Below are positions 14,735 to 23,080 of a DNA stretch of 64,000 nt, one piece after another; position 1 is the first letter of the stretch, and the number at the start of each line of letters is the position of its first letter. The translations under genes and the position numbers were made by a program. The notes below the pieces were generated by a model that was given only the letters and a program-made list of their open reading frames with translations, made no database searches and was not told the origin of the DNA. Source of the DNA: Flavobacteriales bacterium (GTDB lineage: Bacteria; Bacteroidota; Bacteroidia; Flavobacteriales_D; Sanyastnellaceae); assembly GCA_018402085.1 (NCBI GenBank), contig JAGYJM010000002.1:992001-1056000 (forward strand), read 5' to 3'.

Positions 14735-17083
14735 TTATTCTGCAATACTGAACTCAAACAAGGCTTGGTTTCCGTATTCGTCTATGACCATCAAGCGGTG
14801 CTCGCCCGCATCAGGGAAGAGCTCCATTTCATGAATAGACGAAGTTTTCCCGATGAACCGGTCGTTCAGATGCCAGAACAGTAAGCCCTCGCCCTTCAAC
14901 AAAGCAGCTTTCACTACAAGTGGCTCCCTTTCGCCGGCTAGACCCCGAACAAGCTCAAACCGCCGAGGTCCGTCAGGATCAGGTGAACGAATCGCAACAA
15001 GCTGGCGAGGAGCTTCTTCAGCACAGCCCGGTTTAATTGGAGGTAAGGGCAGGTATTCAGGATGAAATTGACGATAGTACCAGGCTTCGGCGGCAGGGAG
15101 CACAAACCAGGAGACCGTTTCTCCATCAGGGTCACACCGGCGGTTTGTGCGCTGACGCTTTTTCGCGGTCACAAAAACGGAGCGGTGAAAGCGGCAAACC
15201 GGTGCTTCCTGACAAGCTAGTGGAAGCCACAGCGTATCTGCTGATGAACAGTGCCTGGACGCGCGCATGCCACTCAATCGGCAGATCGCACCTTTAAAAA
15301 GATCGTCTGAAGGTTCTGGCCAGGCTCCTCTATGGGGAAGCATGCTGAACAGTTCAAAGAGAAGGGGGGCGCTGCTGCGTGAGCCAATGATCCCGGGCCG
15401 ACCTACGCCGTCTGCATTGCCCGTCCACACGGTGACGGTATACGCCGCATTCATACCTGTTGCCCAGGCATCTCTGAACCCGTAGCTGGTTCCGGTCTTC
15501 CAGGCAATATGACTGTTTTTACCGGATCGTTCCCAACCGCCCTCACTTTCAGGTCGGGCGACTTTTCTGAGCGCCTGTACGCAAGACCAGGCACTTCCGG
15601 CACTAAAGAAGCGCAGGTGATCCTGGGGGTCTTTTTCGGCTGTATCATCAGATTCTAAAAGATGAAGAGAAGGAACGCTGTGATCATATCGAGCATTCAG
15701 CTCCTGGTAATCGATGAGCAGGCTGCCGATTTTTCGGTACGCAGCGTTGAGCTCCCAAAGGGTGACTTCTGCGCCTCCGAGAATGAGAGAAAGCCCGTAA
15801 TGACTCGTCTTCCGGTGCATGTGATTGAACCCGAGAAGCTGTAATTTTCGGTGAAAAGGTACCGCGCCATAAGCGCGCAACTGTAAGACTGCGGGCACAT
15901 TGAGGGAGCGTGCCAGAGCAACATCAGCCTTCACTCTGCCCCGGTAGCGCTGGTCAAAATTCTCTGGCTGAAAGCCATTGAGGTTTACAGGCAGATCCCG
16001 TATCAGCGCCTGAGGCGTGAGTAGGCCCTCGTCAAGCATCTGCATATACAAGAAAGGTTTCAAAGTGCTGCCCGGACTGCGGGGAGCATGCATCATGTCA
16101 ACGTGCCCGCCCTTCTGATCGCGGCTACTGTTACCCACATAGGCTACTACCTTTCCGGTAGATGTTTCAGAAATGATGGCGGCAGCATTCTCAACCAGAT
16201 TTGCAGTTAACCGTCGGCTATGCTCGCGTACTGTCGCTTCCGCACGCTTTTGCGTGCGATAATCAAGTGTAGTCTCAAACAGATAGCGCTCAGGGTATTC
16301 ACTCCGCAAGTGCTCTAATGCGTGTAAAGCAAGTTGTGGCAAGGCTTTTGGAGCATCAGGCAGCGGCTCGTCAAGACTCAGGCTTAGAGTGAGACTGTCA
16401 ATGTAACCCGCGCGCTGCAGCCCTCTCAGTAAGCGGTTACGCTTGGCTTTAAGCATATTCACAGATTTACCTGGATAGAGCAGGGAAGGAGCGTTGGGCA
16501 AAACCGCCAGGGTTGCCGCTTCTGCCCAGCTTAACTGATGAGACGGACGACCAAAGTAGCGCCAGGAAGCGGTTTCAAGTCCAATAATATTCCCACCCAT
16601 TGGGGCGTGTGCTGCGTAAAAACGCAGGATGCGATCTTTGTCGAACCGCATCTCAAGACGGATGGCCCGAAAGATTTCAGCCGCCTTTTCAAGGTAGGTG
16701 CGCCGAGGATTTTGCCGACTCAACCGGATGACTTGCATGCTAACCGTGCTGCCGCCACGCACCACTCTGCCTGCTTGCAGGTTCTCCAGCATCGCCTGGG
16801 CCAGCGAAGGAAGATAAACACCAGGGTGATTATAAAAATGACGATCTTCAAAATGCAATAGCGCAGTTTTGAATTTGTAGGGCACACTGTCAGGCGCAGG
16901 AAACCTCCATTGACCGTCAGCAGCAACAATCGCCGAGAGCAGCTCACCTTCACGATCGAGCAAAACGGATGAATACGGACGTTCGAACAAGGTGTCAGGC
17001 AAGCAGAAAATGAACCAGCTGCCAAAAAGCAACAGTGCTGCGCCACATAGCCTCCCCAGCCATTTCTGCTTGAAAATTTTCAT
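14735..17083 (-). CDS. pbpC: Penicillin-binding protein 1C
   Basis: 782 residues, full length for PBP1C. An N-terminal membrane anchor is followed by the GT51 glycosyltransferase (FEDRHFYNHPGV with the catalytic Glu, RGGSTVSMQVIRL). The transpeptidase has the SPGSTLKPFLY motif (SxxK), ARSLNVPAV (SxN) and KTGTSYGFRDAW. The C-terminal BiPBP_C domain starts at about residue 690. It polymerises and crosslinks peptidoglycan at the outer face of the inner membrane. In many Bacteroidota pbpC sits beside an alpha-2-macroglobulin gene; none is seen here. It is divergent from hisS. A dispersed hairpin copy (16231-16257) encodes RTQKRAEAT in the linker before the transpeptidase. Confidence 0.95.
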   Translation of the reverse strand: MKIFKQKWLGRLCGAALLLFGSWFIFCLPDTLFERPYSSVLLDREGELLSAIVAADGQWRFPAPDSVPYKFKTALLHFEDRHFYNHPGVYLPSLAQAMLENLQAGRVVRGGSTVSMQVIRLSRQNPRRTYLEKAAEIFRAIRLEMRFDKDRILRFYAAHAPMGGNIIGLETASWRYFGRPSHQLSWAEAATLAVLPNAPSLLYPGKSVNMLKAKRNRLLRGLQRAGYIDSLTLSLSLDEPLPDAPKALPQLALHALEHLRSEYPERYLFETTLDYRTQKRAEATVREHSRRLTANLVENAAAIISETSTGKVVAYVGNSSRDQKGGHVDMMHAPRSPGSTLKPFLYMQMLDEGLLTPQALIRDLPVNLNGFQPENFDQRYRGRVKADVALARSLNVPAVLQLRAYGAVPFHRKLQLLGFNHMHRKTSHYGLSLILGGAEVTLWELNAAYRKIGSLLIDYQELNARYDHSVPSLHLLESDDTAEKDPQDHLRFFSAGSAWSCVQALRKVARPESEGGWERSGKNSHIAWKTGTSYGFRDAWATGMNAAYTVTVWTGNADGVGRPGIIGSRSSAPLLFELFSMLPHRGAWPEPSDDLFKGAICRLSGMRASRHCSSADTLWLPLACQEAPVCRFHRSVFVTAKKRQRTNRRCDPDGETVSWFVLPAAEAWYYRQFHPEYLPLPPIKPGCAEEAPRQLVAIRSPDPDGPRRFELVRGLAGEREPLVVKAALLKGEGLLFWHLNDRFIGKTSSIHEMELFPDAGEHRLMVIDEYGNQALFEFSIAE
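16231..16257 (-). repeat. Dispersed hairpin element, copy 5 (sense in pbpC)
   Basis: Minus strand: stem CGCACGC / GCGTGCG (7 bp), loop AAAA, tail GAAGCGACA, one of the more diverged tails. It codes RTQKRAEAT. Confidence 0.55.
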
Positions 17084-17184
17084 CCGATTAAGTTATATGG
17101 TTGTCTGCGATCATACCAATTGTACGCGCTTCGTGCTACCCTTCGGAAATGCTGCCTGACTCATCACAGTTCATTTGATGCCCC

Positions 17185-17192
17185 TATCTTTG
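17185..17192 (+). promoter_or_regulatory. -7 element of hisS
   Basis: TATCTTTG ends 18 bases before ATG 17211. It overlaps the alternative upstream start region, supporting ATG 17211. Confidence 0.55.
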
Positions 17193-17210
17193 CGGCCAAA
17201 TGCACACGCC

Positions 17211-18584
17211 ATGAGCAAACCGTCGATTCCCAAAGGTACCCGAGATTTCACCCCCGATGAAATGGCTCGCCGGAATTTCATTTTCGATACGATCAGAGGA
17301 GTGTTTCAATCGTTCGGCTTTGCTCAGATTGAAACACCTGCCATGGAGAACCTTGCAACGCTGACCGGAAAATACGGTGAAGAAGGGGATCAGCTCATTT
17401 TCAAGATTCTGAACAATGGCGACTTTCTTGCCAAGGCTGATCGTACGGCGTTAGAGGTCGGCGATTCGAAAAAAGCGAGCTTTTCGATCAGCAAAAAGGC
17501 ACTGCGCTACGACCTGACGGTGCCTTTTGCACGTTTTGTTGTGATGAATCAAAATGAACTTACTTTTCCTTTTCGCCGCTTTCAGATCCAGCCGGTATGG
17601 CGCGGTGATCGTCCCGGTAAAGGTCGGTATCAGGAGTTCTACCAATGCGACGTTGATATTGTAGGCTCCGACAGTTTATTGAGCGAAGTAGAGCTTGTTC
17701 AGATCTTTGATGAGGTGCTGCACCGCCTCCATATTCCGGGCTTTGAAATTGTGCTCAATAACCGCAAGGTACTGGCAGGAATTGCCGAGCTCGCAGGTGT
17801 CACCGATAAGCTTACAGAGATGACGGTAGCGATTGATAAACTTGATAAGATCGGACGAGAGAAAGTGGAGGAAGAGCTCAGCACCCGTGGATTCACAGAT
17901 GAACAGGTGAGTAAACTGGCACCTCTTTTTGAAATGGAGACTTCTCCGAAAGAGGCGATTTCGCAATTGCGCGATCACCTCAAAACTTCCGAAATGGGCA
18001 GCAAAGGAGTAGACGAACTCGAAACGGTGGTGAACTATGCACTCGATCTCGGTTTGCGATCAGGTAAGCTGCTTGTTGACCCGACCCTGGCTCGCGGACT
18101 GAATTATTACACGGGAGCTATATTCGAAGTGAAGGTTCCGGATGCACCTATTGGCAGCATTTGCGGTGGGGGGCGTTATGACGATCTCACCGGTATTTTC
18201 GGACTAAAAGGTCTTAGCGGGGTGGGTATTAGTTTCGGTGCGGATCGAATCTACGATGTGATGTCACATTTCGAGCTTTTTCCGGCAGGTGCATCACGAG
18301 GCACTGAGTTGTTGTTTGTGAATTTTGGCGCCGACGAAGAACGTCGTTGTATGCAACTGGCAACGGAGTTGCGTCGTGAGGGCATCCGTGTAGAAGTTTA
18401 TCCGGAGGCGACCAAGCTCAAAAAGCAGATGAAATACGCCAACGACAAATCGATTCCCTATGTTTCAATGATTGGTTCTGACGAGCTCACTTCCGGACAG
18501 GTGACAATTAAGGAGATGGAAAGTGGTGAGCAATTCACCATATCACTCAACGAGGTGATCGGGAAGATCCGTCAGGTACTTTAA
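17211..18584 (+). CDS. hisS: Histidyl-tRNA synthetase
   Basis: 457-residue class II aminoacyl-tRNA synthetase. It begins MSKPSIPKGTRDFTPDEMAR, the expected HisRS start. Motif 2 lies in VWRGDRPGKGRYQEFYQCDVD-like sequence, the HisRS-specific LARGLNYYTGAIFEV is present, and motif 3 is GVGISFGADRIYDV. The C-terminal anticodon-binding domain runs from about 365 to the end. It charges tRNA-His in the cytoplasm. The first start that avoids the promoter is ATG 17211. The stop overlaps the convergent meaB stop by 4 bases. Confidence 0.97.
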   Translation: MSKPSIPKGTRDFTPDEMARRNFIFDTIRGVFQSFGFAQIETPAMENLATLTGKYGEEGDQLIFKILNNGDFLAKADRTALEVGDSKKASFSISKKALRYDLTVPFARFVVMNQNELTFPFRRFQIQPVWRGDRPGKGRYQEFYQCDVDIVGSDSLLSEVELVQIFDEVLHRLHIPGFEIVLNNRKVLAGIAELAGVTDKLTEMTVAIDKLDKIGREKVEEELSTRGFTDEQVSKLAPLFEMETSPKEAISQLRDHLKTSEMGSKGVDELETVVNYALDLGLRSGKLLVDPTLARGLNYYTGAIFEVKVPDAPIGSICGGGRYDDLTGIFGLKGLSGVGISFGADRIYDVMSHFELFPAGASRGTELLFVNFGADEERRCMQLATELRREGIRVEVYPEATKLKKQMKYANDKSIPYVSMIGSDELTSGQVTIKEMESGEQFTISLNEVIGKIRQVL

Positions 18585-19618
18585 GAGACAAAGCCATCCG
18601 CCAGTTTTCTGGCGCCCACAAAAGGCGAAAGAATGCCATCACTCACATCTTGCCGTATGCGCTTCAGTCTGGCATACATTTCAGGATCATCATGCATGCG
18701 GCGCAGCCATTCGGTTTTTAGTGCTTCATCAAACCAGTCGAGCGCCTGCTTTTGACGATGCTTTGAGAGCCAGTTGTTTTCTTTTACCAGTTTAAAGTAC
18801 GCATCGAGCACATCGGTGAAGGCATCAAAACCGGTTCGGTCAAGGGCACTGCAGAGCTCAACCTCCGGAGCCCAGCCTTTTTCTGTTTCAGGGTAAAGGT
18901 GAAGAGCCGACTTGTACTGTCGCCTCGCCGCTTTTGCTGCGTTGATGTTATTTCCGTCGGCTTTGGTGATGAGGAGGGCATCAGCCATTTCCATAATTCC
19001 TCGTTTGATGCCCTGAAGTTCATCTCCTGCGCCACTGAGCATGAGTAAAAGGAAAAAATCAACCATGCCGTAAACGGTTGTCTCAGATTGACCAACTCCT
19101 ACCGTTTCAACAATGATGGTAGTGAAGCCGGCAGCTTCACACAGAATTATGCTTTCGCGGGTGGCACGCGCAACACCGCCGAGGGTTTCTGCGGCAGGAG
19201 ACGGCCGTATAAAAGCCTCCTGGCGCCGAGATAGTAGCTCCATGCGGGTTTTATCACCGAGGATACTGCCGCGAGAGCGGCGGCTCGAGGGGTCAACAGC
19301 CAGCACTGCTACGCGCTCACCTGTATCAATGAGCATGTTACCGAAGGTCTCAATGAAGGTACTCTTACCAACACCGGGCACACCGGTGATGCCAATGCGT
19401 CGCGAATGTCCAGACAACGGCATGCAACGTTCGAGCAACTCTGCGGCGCGGTCAAAATCTTCAGGCTTGTTACTTTCTACAAGCGTAATGGATTGAGCCA
19501 GTGCATTGCGATCTCCCTGGCGCAAAAGCCCAAAGAGCCTGGCCGGGTCAATGGTTTTACGGTTGCCGCGAATACGACTTACGGCAGCAGCGCGAAAATC
19601 TTTTTCTGACTTGCTCAT
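18581..19618 (-). CDS. meaB: MeaB-type GTPase, methylmalonyl-CoA mutase chaperone
   Basis: 345 residues, typical of the MeaB/ArgK G3E GTPases. The P-loop is GITGVPGVGKST, followed by LAVDPSSRRSRGSILGDKTR, ETVGVGQSE (switch II) and a TKAD guanine-specificity motif, with a C-terminal dimerisation helix. The family loads and protects adenosylcobalamin in methylmalonyl-CoA mutase; the mutase itself is not in the window. The presence of the chaperone implies a B12-dependent propionate/methylmalonyl pathway elsewhere in the genome. Confidence 0.95.
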   Translation of the reverse strand: MSKSEKDFRAAAVSRIRGNRKTIDPARLFGLLRQGDRNALAQSITLVESNKPEDFDRAAELLERCMPLSGHSRRIGITGVPGVGKSTFIETFGNMLIDTGERVAVLAVDPSSRRSRGSILGDKTRMELLSRRQEAFIRPSPAAETLGGVARATRESIILCEAAGFTTIIVETVGVGQSETTVYGMVDFFLLLMLSGAGDELQGIKRGIMEMADALLITKADGNNINAAKAARRQYKSALHLYPETEKGWAPEVELCSALDRTGFDAFTDVLDAYFKLVKENNWLSKHRQKQALDWFDEALKTEWLRRMHDDPEMYARLKRIRQDVSDGILSPFVGARKLADGFVS

Positions 19619-19654
19619 AGATCAAAGATCGGGGCTTCGGTTGAATTCGCAAGT

Positions 19655-20233
19655 TTAATGGTATCGCGTCTGCCAGGCGGGATCGTTGAGGGCTTGCAGC
19701 AACAGCCACATGTGTTCGCCGGCACAAAAGTCATTGAGCCGCTCAATTCCGAACGGGCGCAAGAGCGATAGCTGAGCGTCATCCGGTGCGCCTCCTTTAC
19801 GGGCCCAGCCGCCAGGTTCACGGGTTCTGGGATTTTGTTGATAGCGCAGTTTCCACAGTTGATTGAGCGTGCTGCAGTAAGACTTGCTTGTGTTAAAGAT
19901 CGTGTCAAACTCTACGGCACAATCAGGAATGCCATGCGCTGTGAAGAAATCTGTTTGATTTGGGTTGTAGCGGTGAGACATCGCTCCTGTATAAATGCGG
20001 ATGAAGGTATCAGCAGAGTGGTGATCAACATCAATGATTTCTCCTTCGTAAATCGTCACCGTTGCAAAGGTCACCGGTTCACTCCAGTTGGGCATTAGTT
20101 GTACCGCCGGCACCTTGGTGGCAAACTTCAGGTCAACGTCTGTTTCTGAAAAGACAGATGCTGCTGATGCTGCAAAAAGCAACGCCAGCAAGGATGTTAG
20201 CATTACATTACGATGCTGAATTTTCAACCACAT
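19655..20233 (-). CDS. Hypothetical secreted protein
   Basis: 192 residues with an N-terminal signal peptide (VMLTSLLALLFAASAASVFS). The mature part contains three Cys, two HH/YH pairs and several Trp (NWSEPVTFATVTIYEGEIID, DVDHHSADTFIRIYTGAMSH, GWARKGG). I do not recognise the family. It follows meaB's upstream end by 36 bases in the same direction and is divergent from the lipoprotein at 20312, with both starts within an 80-base intergenic region. Function unknown. Confidence 0.65.
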   Translation of the reverse strand: MWLKIQHRNVMLTSLLALLFAASAASVFSETDVDLKFATKVPAVQLMPNWSEPVTFATVTIYEGEIIDVDHHSADTFIRIYTGAMSHRYNPNQTDFFTAHGIPDCAVEFDTIFNTSKSYCSTLNQLWKLRYQQNPRTREPGGWARKGGAPDDAQLSLLRPFGIERLNDFCAGEHMWLLLQALNDPAWQTRYH

Positions 20234-20275
20234 AAAACTATTAACGAAAGTTTATGCAGCTTCGTTACGTTATCA

Positions 20276-20307
20276 TTGCCTGCGCTAAGCGCATATTCTT
20301 AATTTTG
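20276..20307 (+). promoter_or_regulatory. Promoter of lipoprotein gene 20312
   Basis: TTG at 20276-20278, 21 bases, then TAATTTTG at 20300-20307. The distal element ends 4 bases before ATG 20312 and 10 bases before the alternative ATG 20318, predicting a leaderless or very short leader. Confidence 0.5.
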
Positions 20308-20311
20308 ACGG

Positions 20312-20815
20312 ATGTTCATGAAGCATTATTCATACGTATTCATCGGTGTCGCCATCTTCGCGACTTCTTGCACTGATTCCTCGCCTGTAAGCGCTGAAGC
20401 GAAGCAATTTCCGCTTGAAGCCCTCGTGGGGAAATGGGAAGACGTGAACCGTGCGAATAAGTTCTATGAAGAGTGGGAGAAGGTGGGTGAACGCCATTTG
20501 CGCGGAAGAGGTTACGTGCTTTCGGGTGATTCGCTGCAGGCTGATACGGTGTTCATTGAGCAGCTTGAGATATTGCCTGAAGAAGGTTCCCTTTTTTACG
20601 TGGTAAGCCTTAGCGGTTCGCAGACCTCTGAAAAGGTTCGTTTTAAAATGACCCAGGCAGACGATGGCGTGATTACCTTTGAGAATCCTGAACACGATTT
20701 CCCAAAGAAGATCAACTATAAACTCTTGTCGAACGTGCAAATGGAAGTCTACTTGAATGGGCTTGAGAATGGCAAGTTCGGTGAGACCCGTTTTTCTTTT
20801 ATCCGTCAGAAATGA
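20312..20815 (+). CDS. Lipoprotein, DUF6265-like
   Basis: 167 residues. MKHYSYVFIGVAIFATSCTD is a lipoprotein signal with the Cys at residue 20 of the longer form. The mature domain (LEALVGKWEDVNRANKFYEE, ending in the FENPEHDFPKKINYKLL motif) resembles the DUF6265 lipocalin-like family found in Bacteroidota. No enzymatic role is known. It is a single gene followed by a separate promoter for the next gene. The ATG at 20318 is an equally good start. Confidence 0.7.
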   Translation: MFMKHYSYVFIGVAIFATSCTDSSPVSAEAKQFPLEALVGKWEDVNRANKFYEEWEKVGERHLRGRGYVLSGDSLQADTVFIEQLEILPEEGSLFYVVSLSGSQTSEKVRFKMTQADDGVITFENPEHDFPKKINYKLLSNVQMEVYLNGLENGKFGETRFSFIRQK

Positions 20816-20906
20816 CGGGATGCTTCGGTCTGTGTGTAAGCCATAGTTTCGTTTTATTTTAACCAAGATTGTCAGAAATCACCATCTTTTGAATGGATCT
20901 GCCAAC

Positions 20907-20914
20907 TATATTCG
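20907..20914 (+). promoter_or_regulatory. -7 element predicting leaderless message for 20920 gene
   Basis: TATATTCG ends five bases before ATG 20920. The longer ATG at 20893 would lie upstream of the transcription start. Confidence 0.5.
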
Positions 20915-20919
20915 CACCG

Positions 20920-21684
20920 ATGCCGGTACGTTTCTCATTTTTCGTTTTGCTTGCAGGCCTGTCCTCCGGACTTTACGGACAGTTCGACTGCGATTCAACG
21001 GTGTTCATCAGCGGTAAGGTGCTCAACGAGCAGAGGCAGCCGCTTTTTGATGCAATGGTCGTTAATCGTTCGCGTTCAGTCGGACAATTCTGCGAAAGTG
21101 ACGGTAGCTATCTCGTTCGCGCCTGCATCACTGATACATTGCAATTTGCTGCTACCGGATACGCCAGTCTGCGAGTGTCATTTGCAGATTCAGCCTGGCG
21201 AACGCAATACACTTACAATGCTAACATGAAAAAGCTACGCATCAGCGTGCCTGAAGTGGAAGTGCTCGCACCCCGGGATCTGGAGCAGATCTATGACGAC
21301 ATCGCAGAACTGGGGTACGATGAGAAAGAATACCGCGTATCAGATATCAATGCATTCGAAAGTCCGATTACCTTTTTGTATCAAACATTCAGCAAACGCG
21401 AACAGTCAAAGCGGCTCGCCATTGAATTGCGTAATCGTGATCGCCGCCGTGAACTGCTGAAAGAGTTGTTTGCCAAGTATGCAGAATACGAGATCCTGAC
21501 TCTGGAAGATGAAGAGTTTGAAGATTTTATTGAGTTCATGGATCCCGGAGACGAAAGGCTTCAGTCATTCTCTCAATATGGCTTCATACTTTATGTGAAA
21601 GATCGCTTTGAAGCCTATAAGAAATACGGAAGAAGCCGGGAACTTGAACCGGCAGATCATCAATATCACCTTGACGACGATTGA
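20920..21684 (+). CDS. Secreted protein with CarboxypepD_reg-like domain
   Basis: 254 residues. Signal peptide VRFSFFVLLAGLSSGLYG, then one carboxypeptidase regulatory-like beta-sandwich (about 28-105; VFISGKVLNEQRQPLFDAMV, ESDGSYLVRA). A charged helical C-terminal region (EYRVSDINAFESPITFLYQ, SKREQSKRLAIELRNRDRRR) follows. This layout occurs in Bacteroidota proteins of unknown function related to the TonB-system N-terminal domains. ATG 20920 is favoured over 20893 because of the -7 element at 20907-20914. The gene ends exactly where the convergent 118-aa gene ends. Confidence 0.75.
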   Translation: MPVRFSFFVLLAGLSSGLYGQFDCDSTVFISGKVLNEQRQPLFDAMVVNRSRSVGQFCESDGSYLVRACITDTLQFAATGYASLRVSFADSAWRTQYTYNANMKKLRISVPEVEVLAPRDLEQIYDDIAELGYDEKEYRVSDINAFESPITFLYQTFSKREQSKRLAIELRNRDRRRELLKELFAKYAEYEILTLEDEEFEDFIEFMDPGDERLQSFSQYGFILYVKDRFEAYKKYGRSRELEPADHQYHLDDD

Positions 21685-22041
21685 TCAGGCAAGGGCTGAA
21701 TCAAGGTAGTTCATAAATATTTTCAGGAAAAAAGCCATAGCCAGTATCGCGATAAGAATCACGCGCAGGCGGAGCTTCAATGCACTTTCGGCCTGGAGCT
21801 TGTCATAGCGACCGATGACGTCAACGAATACAGATGCCACCCCCAGAATTTCAAGTATGGTAAGAAAACCAACGGATTCCTGTATACCCAAGTAGACCGG
21901 CACTATAAAAGCGCTGACGATATCCGGAAGGAATTTACCCCAGAAAAAAACGAGGTTGTACGTCGAAAGCAATATTAGAGCCAACTTTACCAGCCTGGCA
22001 TCTTTTGATTCTTCAGCCATGTACGCTTGTTTCTCCGCCAT
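21685..22041 (-). CDS. Hypothetical small membrane protein
   Basis: 118 residues with a charged N-terminus (MAEKQAYMAEESKDARLVK) and three to four predicted membrane helices (KLALILLSTYNLVFFWGKFL, SAFIVPVYLGIQESVGFL, LRVILIAILAMAFFLKIFM). No family recognised. Its stop abuts the stop of the convergent gene with no intervening base. Upstream, 34 bases separate it from the PorP gene stop, so it could belong to the same transcript as the PorP/T9SS pair, though a link to secretion is only a guess. Confidence 0.6.
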   Translation of the reverse strand: MAEKQAYMAEESKDARLVKLALILLSTYNLVFFWGKFLPDIVSAFIVPVYLGIQESVGFLTILEILGVASVFVDVIGRYDKLQAESALKLRLRVILIAILAMAFFLKIFMNYLDSALA

Positions 22042-22075
22042 AATAAGTGAACCGCCTTAATGGAATAAAGTTCGG

Positions 22076-23080
22076 TCAAAGGTAATCAGGACAGAGGCGG
22101 CGACGAATTACCGGGGGCTCGAATTTTCGGAGAATATAGACAATACTCAATTCAAGCCCTCCACGACCGGCACTTGCCGGACGTAGGTCACTGGTATTGA
22201 TGTCATAACTTACACCTACCCGCCAGTCATCGTAATGTACACCTGCCAGGATATAACCGGCATCACGTGTGCGCCAATAGATTCCTCCAAAAACTGCCCG
22301 AAACAGCCCCCGTGACTCATTCATGACATACCGGGCTCCGGCTCCTGGAATGAACTCTGTATAGGTTCCTTGTCGTGAGAGCAAAAGCCCGCCCATCGCA
22401 TCCCATTCTTCGTTGATCTGACGAACACCGAATGCAGTAAGAGAAAAACGCATGTCGAGATTGATCGATGGGTCATCGAAGAAGCTTTGTTCCGGACGGT
22501 TCAGGTGGTGAAGGCTGATTCCCGCAGTAAGTTCATTTCGGCGATCTTCCCGGTAATGCCAGGCAAAGCCTACATTCAGGTTTACGTGCGCACGCGCCTC
22601 ACGGGTGTATTGTTCGTTGGGATCCGTGTTGGGGTCAAAGGCAAAGCCGTTCCATTGATTGTCATAATTGAGGTCGCTGTAATCAATGGCCCTGTGGGTA
22701 ACTCCCATCTGTAAGCCCGCAAAAAACGAATGCGCCGAATCTGCAGAAGCCGCTATACGGTATGAGGCTGCAAGATCTGCCCTGAATGTATTCAATCGGG
22801 AGTCTCCGGCGCGGTCTTGATAAAGCGACAGCGCCGCGCCGAGCGCATCACGCTCAAGCGCACCGTTGACGTCTGCACTAAAACCTATAGTGGAGTACGG
22901 AATGGTGACTGACCGCCATTGTGTGCGCTGGTTTGCGATGAAACGAGCGTCGCCGTCAAACACCCCGGCGAGTGCAGGGTTGTAAACCATTGGCGCAACC
23001 TCGAATTGTGAAAAATGGATGTCTTGCGCAACGAGTATGGTCGTCCAGAATACGCCGATGATGGTGAAAACGCCTTTCAT
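22076..23080 (-). CDS. PorP/SprF family T9SS-associated outer-membrane protein
   Basis: 334 residues. Signal peptide (FTIIGVFWTTILVAQ) then the family N-terminus DIHFSQFEVAPMVYNPALAG. NQRTQWRSVTIPYSTIGFSA and many amphipathic strands support an outer-membrane barrel of the PorP/SprF family. Its start overlaps by 4 bases the stop of the large protein with a gliding-motility-type C-terminal domain. That coupling is typical: the barrel is thought to anchor the partner or help its export through type IX secretion. Confidence 0.92.
   Translation of the reverse strand: MKGVFTIIGVFWTTILVAQDIHFSQFEVAPMVYNPALAGVFDGDARFIANQRTQWRSVTIPYSTIGFSADVNGALERDALGAALSLYQDRAGDSRLNTFRADLAASYRIAASADSAHSFFAGLQMGVTHRAIDYSDLNYDNQWNGFAFDPNTDPNEQYTREARAHVNLNVGFAWHYREDRRNELTAGISLHHLNRPEQSFFDDPSINLDMRFSLTAFGVRQINEEWDAMGGLLLSRQGTYTEFIPGAGARYVMNESRGLFRAVFGGIYWRTRDAGYILAGVHYDDWRVGVSYDINTSDLRPASAGRGGLELSIVYILRKFEPPVIRRRLCPDYL

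Noticed and set aside
18901-18950. Hairpin-like CAGCAAAAGCGGCG in meaB as another element copy
   Set aside because: The stem has a mismatch, the tail does not fit, and AAKAARR is natural for the family.
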